This document shows positions 56,741 through 64,000 of a stretch of 64,000 bases of DNA, in pieces. The notes beneath the pieces were generated by a model. The model saw only the letters and a list, made by a program, of their open reading frames with translations, was not told where the DNA came from and did no database searches. Origin of the DNA: Norana najaformis (Eukaryota; Annelida; Clitellata; Crassiclitellata; Hormogastridae); NCBI GenBank assembly GCA_964023275.1, contig OZ029917.1, positions 20,929,988-20,993,987 on the forward strand, read 5' to 3'. A program made the translations under genes and the position numbers. How positions within the stretch are numbered: position 1 is the stretch's first letter; each line of letters begins with the position of its first letter.

Positions 56741-59612
56741 CATCGTGTCGGAGTCGTCTCCGAGAGTGTTAGATGCCGTGCATCTGTACTCGCCATAGTC
56801 GCTCTCTTCCAGTCCGTGGATTCGGAGGCTGAGGACCAGCGTGTTGTCCCCTTCGTCGTAGGCCTCGACCCGGTGCCTCGTCGAACTCGAGATCTTCTTT
56901 CCATCTTTGGACCAGGTCGTCACTTCCTGCGGATAGGCCGTTATGATGCACTCGATAATCGTCTCTCGACCTCTGAGCTGACCCAATTTTCGCGTCGGAA
57001 GCTGAACCTCAGGTTTAACTACGCGCCAATACAATACCCTATCCATTAGATTATGGGTTATTGTTAAATGATAATAATAATATTAGTAATAATAATAACA
57101 ACAACAATAATAATTCGCAACTTCTGTAGCGCCAGTGTCTAACTTACAGGACACCAACCGAAGGCACACCAGAATCAAATCGTAGTCATGTCATTACCAG
57201 AAAGTCAGTCCGCCGAAAAGTAGAATCGGCCAATGAAATAAACCAGCTGAAAATTGAGTTTTAAGTTGAGACCGAAATGACATAAGAGACTGGGCAGAAC
57301 GAACATATGCGGCGAAAGACTCGATGCTTCGGGTGATCAAAGAGCAAAATGGCCACCAGATGATGTATTGGCATTCCACCTAGATTCCGGATTTCAATTG
57401 ACAGTGACAATTTCACTGGAATGCCACTTACAACTAACAAGGAAACGTTGTTCCATTGTTGTTGTTGTTGTTGTTGTCATATATGGGTTCCCAGAAAATA
57501 GATTTTTAAACCTTAAGACCAAGCTTCTGAGGAATCTTTTTGAAGAGGCGTGGAACAAATTTTCAATTGCTTTACCTTACCATACTTTAGTTACTATACC
57601 TAACTTAATTTTTTATCCTAGCTTATATTCTACCTATCCACCTTCTATAGGAGGAGTATGGATGGATGGACGGACGGACGAACGGATGGATGGATGATTT
57701 AAAGACAAAAGTAAATTACATTCGACGGTGACTTTCATCTGTCGGCTGACTGGAGGTGGTACTCCATTCGATGCGATGCATTCGAAGATGTCATCACAGT
57801 GGCGAGAGACATTTTGAATGACAATCATTTCTCCTGTTATATCTAGCCCTTCAAACAACACAGACAATAATCGCAACAAACAACTGACGCCTTAATATAT
57901 AATACCAGTTCGTGAAATAGGTTATTAGCCGATAGCATTGTATACAGTGATCGGAATAGGCTGTGATTTTACTTTTCTAATTAAAGTACTTTGTCACTTT
58001 TAAGATTTCTTTTTACCAAACTGTGCAAGACAGGTACCAACGAATATAATTTATTTATCGGAACTTGTTTCCAAACTCGACACGTTGTAATGATATTAAT
58101 AACAACCGTTAAGACAACAAACATATTAAAGGAACGTAGGCGACAAACTCCGACATGTAGATTTTCCCCCAAAGAAACCCACTGCACTAGACTATGTAGA
58201 CTTAGGTATTTGAACCAAGTCACGCAGCTGCAACCTAAAATAGCGGTAGTGAAGGATCTCACCCGATTAATTAATTGAACAGTGAGCAGGGTAGAGGCCA
58301 TACGGTCGCTATAGAAAGGTGTATACATTTGCATTTAGAATGCCGGTAGTATATGCACTAGAACTCATTCGCCAGATGGCAGTGACATTGCACTCAGCTG
58401 GAGTGCTTGAGAGCTGAAAATTCGCCAGGTAGCGATAATCTCGAACGCAGCCTATTCGCAAGATGGCGATAATTCGTTGCGTTTACACGAAGTACGACAA
58501 TCCAGCTTGGCTTCATGACTCGTTGTAATCGCCTTAAGTTGGTCAAATTGTCGACGGGCGTCCTATCCTTCATTCGACGGCCATTTCAGGTCATTCATTA
58601 ATTTCCCAGTGGACTGCGTCAATATGCCACATTGACACGTGCGTCGCCGTCAACATTCGGTTTGCACTAGCACCTTCCCACGGCGAGGTTCTGACCGACT
58701 CTAAGTAACGGTCCTCGAATAGAGGGGTGGCTAATCATTTCCAAGTATAATTTTCAACGCGCGCAAAGTAGTTGTCGGGATGCATCTGTTTCGTGCCTCC
58801 TAAGACGACTTTGAAGTGTATGATGAGAAAAAGAGGTCAACAGCTTGGCCTGCTCTTCTTTTCAATAAATTCTATGAGCCTGTAGTAGCAACAATACTAA
58901 AGCCCAATATTACCAATACAACCGTTGCACTGAAAGCTGTAGGTAATGACTGCTGCCCGATGGAGAATAAGCGAACTGTCGGAGGTCTTTCGGGAGTCTT
59001 TCCATACAATTGTGTTAAATATGGTCGATCAAAATGACTCATTACTTCAAGTAGGCTAATAATTATAGAGCTACATAACAATGACACCTATTGCGGAAAA
59101 ATGATTTTTCAAGTTTGTCTGTATGATAACAGGTAAACTTTACCATCATCCCGACTCCTGCTACCATCACAACTTCCACCATCATCACACTACCAGGAAC
59201 TCCGCTCCTCTTCCACCACCACCACCACCACCACCACCACCACCACCACCACCACCACCACCACCACCACCACGAACTCGTTCTAGTCCTCCGCATCCTC
59301 CTCCTCCACAAGCACCACCAATACCACCGTCTTCGTCGTCGTCATCTTCGCCAAGATCTGTTCGTGACCCATTTAAAACTGATTTCAGAAATTGATTAAC
59401 AGATAACAGTAAGGAGGGACAAGAGAATTATGCGCTACCTGGGCCCGGAATACTTCGTACGGTGCACGTCTTACTTTCGCGTCCGGTCGAACGTCGCGAC
59501 CACGTGACTTCCGGTCGTGGAACGCCTGTCACGTTGCACACAAGAATAACAGTGTCACCCTCTTGGACTATCAAGTCGTTGCTTGACAACTCGTCAATGA
59601 TTGACGCTGGAA
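56731..59612 (-). CDS. Lachesin/DIP-type immunoglobulin cell-adhesion protein, partial (three exons)
   Basis: Minus-strand exons 59612-59475, about 57842-57720 (start uncertain, 57833-57848) and 57018-56731, all phase 1-1. Exon A begins after a strong acceptor (TTTCTTCGCAG) and codes for the first half of Ig2: PASIIDELSSNDLIVQEGDT, LVCNV, PEVTWSRR; donor A|GTAAGA. Exon B completes Ig2: GEMIVIQNVSR, FECIASNGVPPPVSRQ, VTVE. Exon C is a whole Ig3: KPEVQLPTRKLGQ, IECIITAYPQEVTTWSKDGK, SDYGEYRCTASNTLGD, LLYG. IASNGVPPxVS and the Ig3 opening are hallmarks of the lachesin/DIP/IgLON group, three-Ig neural surface proteins, often GPI-anchored, that bind one another outside the cell. Ig1, signal peptide and C-terminus are not found. 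Exon C's acceptor (GCGCGTAG) has a poor pyrimidine tract. Confidence 0.85.
58240..58350 (-). repeat. Dispersed repeat, copy B
   Basis: Reverse-complement partner of 36052-36150, inside the intron between exons A and B of the Ig gene; see copy A for the shared blocks. Confidence 0.75.
58366..58465. promoter_or_regulatory. Three spaced CCAGATGGC-type motifs (CTCF-like, tentative)
   Basis: TTCGCCAGATGGCAGTGA (about 58366), TTCGCCAGGTAGCGATAA (about 58421) and TTCGCAAGATGGCGATAA (about 58460) lie in one orientation. The spacing, TTCGC prefix and GATAA suffix suggest decayed tandem copies of one unit. The core resembles the CTCF (or YY1-like AAGATGGC) consensus; function unproven. Confidence 0.25.
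59206..59272. repeat. (CCA)n microsatellite
   Basis: About 22 perfect CCA units inside an intron of the Ig gene. Polyproline and polytryptophan frames are artefacts. Confidence 0.97.
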
Positions 59613-59984
59613 CTGCGAAGAAAAAACATTGTAATATTATCGTCTTCAGCATTATTTTCGTCAGCACCACCACCACCACCGCCACCATCAGCAACAACAA
59701 GAACAAGTATCAGTACTTGCAATCAGTCAGAGAGGGGTCAACAATTGAAGCTGAGGCGAAGACAAGATGGGTATTGAGTGTTACTCAGAGGTATAAGCAA
59801 ATAGATGGACCTACAAGAAGACACCAACTCATAAACAATTTACACCCTTTATGTGATTAACGCAGTTTTCAAAGCAATTCGCTCTTAAGCTGATCGACAG
59901 CGTCATCATGCAAAAGTCAGGGTTTTGTTCTGATATTCGGGAAGTGTTTGTGAGATATGGTCATCGGTCTGGTAGTCTATCGGA

Positions 59985-60050
59985 TTTTGCTGGACTTTTC
60001 CGACGGATTCTGATTATGACTGGCTTTACTTCAGTCGACCATCGATAGAC
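59985..60050 (+). mobile_element. LINE 3' tail fragment, copy 3
   Basis: TTTTCCGACGGATTCTGATT and TCGACCATCGATAGA match 51515-51575. It stops before the GGCGCTATA part. Confidence 0.5.
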
Positions 60051-60751
60051 CACAGAGAGAAGGGGACAGAGCAGCTGTTACGGTTGGTTGCGTTTAGGTT
60101 GAGAGAAATGGGAAGTCAGCGGATTAGATGGATTAGGATAAGATATCTTGAAAAATTTTAATGACCAAAATTGGTTGACATAAGGTTAATTTAGCCACCG
60201 TAAGCTTGCTCACACAGGTGTCAAGTGATATGTGTTTTTATGTATAATAATTTTGATATTTTCACTCCTTCTAAAACAGATTGAACCAACTGATTTGAAA
60301 TCTCATGTGGGTGATTGCGTTTTGGAGATCCGCTGTGGAGCGTATACGTACAGGCCAACCAAACGATTAGGATCTGCGTGACTTCCTGTGCTTTGCCTTC
60401 CTGCTGCCTGCTCCATCTTTCCAGAAATGAGTATGAACAAAGCAACCAGACATGTCGAATATTGTCACCAAATGTTCTGGTGTGACTTCTCCTTTTGTAT
60501 AATTCCAGATATCAGAGTTTTTACTAGTGTGAACTGGTCTTGAACTTGTCTGTGGCCAGTCAACTGTAACCGAGTTTTCCGAGGTGTTGAGTAAGGAGAG
60601 GGAAAGACTGTTGCAGATGAGAATTAAAACATGGGTATAATATAAGTTGAACTGTTTCCATTAAGCCTGTACAGTTTTAAAATAGAGAGCTGTTTAGTAA
60701 ATGGAACACGTGAAACCGCCGAACTCGTGCTTGACAAATATTATAAATGTC

Positions 60752-60868
60752 GGTCGGTCGGTGGGTCGGTAGGTCGGTCGGTCGGTAGGTCGGTCGGTAG
60801 GTCGGTCGGTAGGTCGGTCGGTAGGTCGGTCGGTAGGTCGGTCGGTAGGTCGGTCGGTAGGTCGGTCA
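60752..60868. repeat. (GGTC)n/(GGTA) microsatellite
   Basis: Mostly GGTCGGTCGGTA 12-bp higher-order units, about nine of them. Confidence 0.95.
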
Positions 60869-61756
60869 GTGTGTCTGCCTGTCTGTATGTATGTTTGTGT
60901 GTCTGTTTTTTAAATACGTGTGTCTAATTACTGTTTTCTAGTAATGACTCTTCAACATACAGTCACTCCTCTGCTTCGTCGTTACTTTCCTACGAGGCAT
61001 AACACCCCTCGATGAAGTCTAGCTTATGACAAATGTGACCGACGCCTTTTCCCGGCATCCTACATACCGAATTGGCGCTAAATAAATGCAACATAAATGA
61101 CTGCTTCCAACTTGCAAAAATAGGGGCCTATAATCAAGCTAATAAATTTGAGTAATACATTGTGTAAAGACTAATACGACAATTATAATCTACGAATAAG
61201 ATGTGGCTATATAGGCCTAATTACGTCTTGTCCCTACTTTATCGTTCGTTTTTTACAGTCCGTAGACGAGACTGTCTTGCTCATTATATGATCTCCGAAT
61301 ACATAGAAAGTTACTGGGACACCATTCTTCCGATAGATTTGCATTGCCTCTAATGCATGTTAGGCATTCAACTGCATCGGACTTTTCGCTTAGGATTTCA
61401 AAGATACTTTGTCGTCCACTGAATATGGTTTCAGCTTGGCTGCTGGTGACGCAGCAAATATTGCGGATATGTGAACCTGAGATTTAAATAATTCCTGCCG
61501 GAAATCGGACTAAAACGAGCAAAGATCGTGTTAGAGAAAGAGGAGTCTTGAAGACGGATTAGCTCATTAGAATAGTATCGCTTCAGAACCTGAATATTTA
61601 ATTTCTCGGAAAATGCCTTTATAAGCTGCCAGCGAGAATCTGACTGCGGCTCCTAAATGCATGTGTTCAGACTAATGGAAACACAGGTGGGCGCACCACA
61701 GTGTAAGACTTAGACACCAAAGACTGCACCTTTTGAAACCTAGAATACAGCACAAT

Positions 61757-61797
61757 GAAAAAAGAATAGAAGAGAATAGAAGAGAATAGAAGAGAAT
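61757..61797. repeat. AGAATAGAAG short tandem repeat
   Basis: Four near-identical 10-bp units. Confidence 0.9.
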
Positions 61798-62025
61798 CTA
61801 GATTTGGTAATATAAAAGGCAGTTCAAAGTCCTAGTGAGCCCATTTGATTCTATCTCAGTTCTTCTAAAATCGAAATTGGTTACTCAGATGTCATATTAA
61901 ACTGCAGCGAGTGCCTTGCTGATCCTTCTGTGCATGGCTATGTATAGATACTGTAGATGCAGGCTATGTGTCTTAATTAGCAATAATTAGTTTCAGTTCT
62001 CATTTCATTTAGCCAGAAGGATCCG

Positions 62026-62085
62026 TGTGGCTGACCTCATACCTAGGAGGGATTAATTCCAACCAGCAGGGGAGAGAGAGAGAGA
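62026..62085 (-). repeat. Dispersed repeat shared with 52725-52785
   Basis: Both copies read GCTGACCTC, CCTAGG, GGGATTAATTCCA, CCAG and then (GA)n. The 52.7-kb copy lies just upstream, in minus-strand sense, of the LINE endonuclease relic, so this may be a second fragment of that LINE. Confidence 0.55.
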
Positions 62086-63177
62086 ATCGTCCAATACGAT
62101 ATATCTTCATCGTTTGGTGACGAACCGGATGGCTGCTGACGAATATTCGTTTTAATGACTTTTCCAGCGATTTGAGCATCATTACTTTTTAGTTTTATAT
62201 TCCACCAATAACTTTAAAACCTTACTGCTGGGGCACATGAGCAGCAGAGGGTTTCAAAATTTTGGCGTTCATTATTTGCTGTTTTGCATGTGGCCTTAGT
62301 ATTGAGTTGCTTTCAACACTCAGTCTTAAACTGTGCAGCTTTCTACATTAATCCCTGTCAACGCCTGACAATTGCTTCAAACACAGAATTTTATTAGTAA
62401 TGCTTGATAATTAGTTTACGCTCCTACGCCACCCTGAGCAGATTCGGTCCCAGCGTCCTGCTGGTCTTCACGAGATGGTTTTTGTGGTTATGACCTTTTT
62501 GCTGAAACGACCTAACTGCACAGAATATGGATATGACTGAACGCCGGCGAATAAGCAGCTGTTCCATTACTAGGTGCAATGTTTATGTGGCGCTAAGATT
62601 TGTTGCCACTCTTGCAATATTTCACAACATCAGATCATTTCATATTATGTTCGCTCTTCGTTTGCGTGTGGCGCAAACACAGCGTGACATATAATTAAAG
62701 GTCAAGATGCAGAGAATTGGCGATTAGATTTAAATTTGCAGGTGTATAAAATAAATATGTGGTTGCGTGTAAGGTAGTGTGGTTGTGCTTGCATGTGGGT
62801 GTGGATGTATCTGTGTGTTTGTATGCTTGTTTCTGTGTCATTGATTGATAATTTCCTGAATTCATCGCCAATAAGGGACCGCCGACTTGGAACCGTGAGC
62901 GCCGCATACAAAACCCATCTCCCAGCAGGCATCAGAAGAAGCAGCAGAGCGAGGAGGAAGAGGCAGATGGATAAGGTGAGGAGGAGGAACCGATGCAAGC
63001 GGAGGAAGGATGCGAACGAGGAGGTGATGGAAAAGAAGGAGACAGAGAGGCGCTTCAAGAGGTCATACAAACCACATAGCATAATTTTCCGGCGCCATAT
63101 ATATTATTAATCAGACGCTCATATTTCCTCAAACGACGACGACAACGCAGTTATTAAATCTGCCACATCTCAATTAT

Positions 63178-63214
63178 ATACATATATACATATATATATA
63201 TATGTATATATGAA
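63178..63214. repeat. (AT)n microsatellite
   Basis: ATAC/ATAT dinucleotide-like run. Confidence 0.9.
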
Positions 63215-63839
63215 AATATATGCAGACGCTGTTCCAGCTGTCGCACTCATCAACTATGACTATGCGTTTAGTTTCTATATTCTTCAATTGAGTTCTCAAG
63301 TTTCCGCAGAAATTAAGCTAACATTAAAAACGCTAGACTTGACTGTGTTGGTCTGCACATAATTGTATATAATTAATCTAATTCTTAGGTCTGAAAATGA
63401 GCAATAATTTCGTAATAAGTTGGAGCAGCAGCAGCAGAATCAGCATCAGCAGCAGCAGATGCGGAGCTTTTCGTGCTGTGCATCTCTGTCTGTAATGCAT
63501 CGCATCCACGACACACATCGAATCTAAGCAACAGCTGGAAGAGGCGGCACCTGCCATTTATAGAATGCGTTGCTTTCTTTTGAAAGCATCGACAACTTCA
63601 TGCAGAAGAAGGCAACACGCATTATGAAAGCGTCTTTCATATGACACACGCATATGTCTGTACGTGAGCGTTTTCTATCTACGTTGCCGTAATATACTAG
63701 CAATTGTAAGCATCGGGCTACAACAATAATCTAAACACTACTTGGTCAGCCAGTTATTCTCATGCTCCACAGGACCTGCGCAATCGCTCATTCACTATTC
63801 TAGTCCAGTGCAGTGCAATTCAAGCGAGTGCAATCTGGT

Positions 63840-63955
63840 CCAGTCTGATGTAATCAGAACTAATCTAATCTGATGCGTCTGTCTGGCCTAATCTAATTCC
63901 ATCTAATCTCATGTGAATTGATCTAATCAGTTCTAATCTAGTCCGATCTAAAACT
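63840..63955 (-). repeat. Degenerate (CTAATC)n tract
   Basis: Many TCTAATCT units. On the minus strand it reads AGATTAGA, like the (TAGATTA) ends of the LINE tails at 18.6 and 51.6 kb, so it may be the expanded tail of a minus-strand LINE copy at the window edge. Confidence 0.5.
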
Positions 63956-64000
63956 GTATGCGAAGAGTTCCTAGATCAACAGCAAACAGAGTGGCAAAGT

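Larger units (their letters stand above)
60060..64000. other. Right-hand region, no gene seen
   Basis: No exon of the Ig gene (for example Ig1) is recognisable on the minus strand and no other gene is apparent. It contains the simple repeats listed separately, a GGCGCTAAATAAAT motif at 61074-61087, and an AT repeat at 63178-63214. Confidence 0.4.

Noticed and set aside
59063-59395. Polyproline and polytryptophan frames
   Set aside because: Translations of the (CCA)n tract within an intron of the Ig gene.

Overview
This window reads as invertebrate animal nuclear DNA, most likely from a protostome. It has GT-AG introns, a strong Kozak start, CR1/L2-like and RTE-like LINE remnants, tRNA-derived SINEs, a Ty3/Gypsy element, and many microsatellites and minisatellites. 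Two of its three recognisable genes belong to families best known from protostomes: an allatostatin-C/somatostatin-type receptor and a lachesin/DIP-type immunoglobulin cell-adhesion protein. I cannot name the species.

Layout. 0-2.3 kb: AT-rich DNA with a tRNA-like SINE head, an LTR-like repeat and a Gypsy RNase H remnant (minus strand). 2.37-7.97 kb: a complete two-exon, 394-residue G-protein-coupled receptor on the plus strand, with a 4.4 kb intron full of repeats. 9.70-12.05 kb: a compact DNA transposon-like element. It has inverted repeats starting CACTGG, a TTA target-site duplication, its own TATA/CRE promoter, and one gene of a widespread uncharacterised family broken by two frameshifts. 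12-56 kb: no host gene that I can support. This stretch holds LINE fragments at about 19, 22.9, 33.6-34.4, 41.6, 42.9, 46.3-47.4 and 52.3-52.7 kb, a degraded Gypsy element at 43.2-45.75 kb, two copies of one SINE, a 0.87 kb higher-order minisatellite (23.5-24.4 kb), a 42-bp minisatellite that is open in several frames on both strands (38.6-39.3 kb), and many simple repeats. 56.7-59.6 kb: three phase-1 exons of the adhesion gene on the minus strand (Ig2 in two halves, then Ig3). Its Ig1 and 3' exons are not seen. The 5' splice site of the Ig3 exon has been copied four times in tandem. 60-64 kb: repeats and no recognisable gene.

The two host genes are unrelated neighbours: one senses a neuropeptide at the plasma membrane, the other mediates cell-surface recognition. 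The most unusual items are the CACTGG/TTA element with its DDE-like but unfamiliar protein, the quadruplicated splice donor, a Gypsy family whose two copies both end right after RNase H without an integrase, and an excess of the palindrome TAGGCCTA (11 copies).
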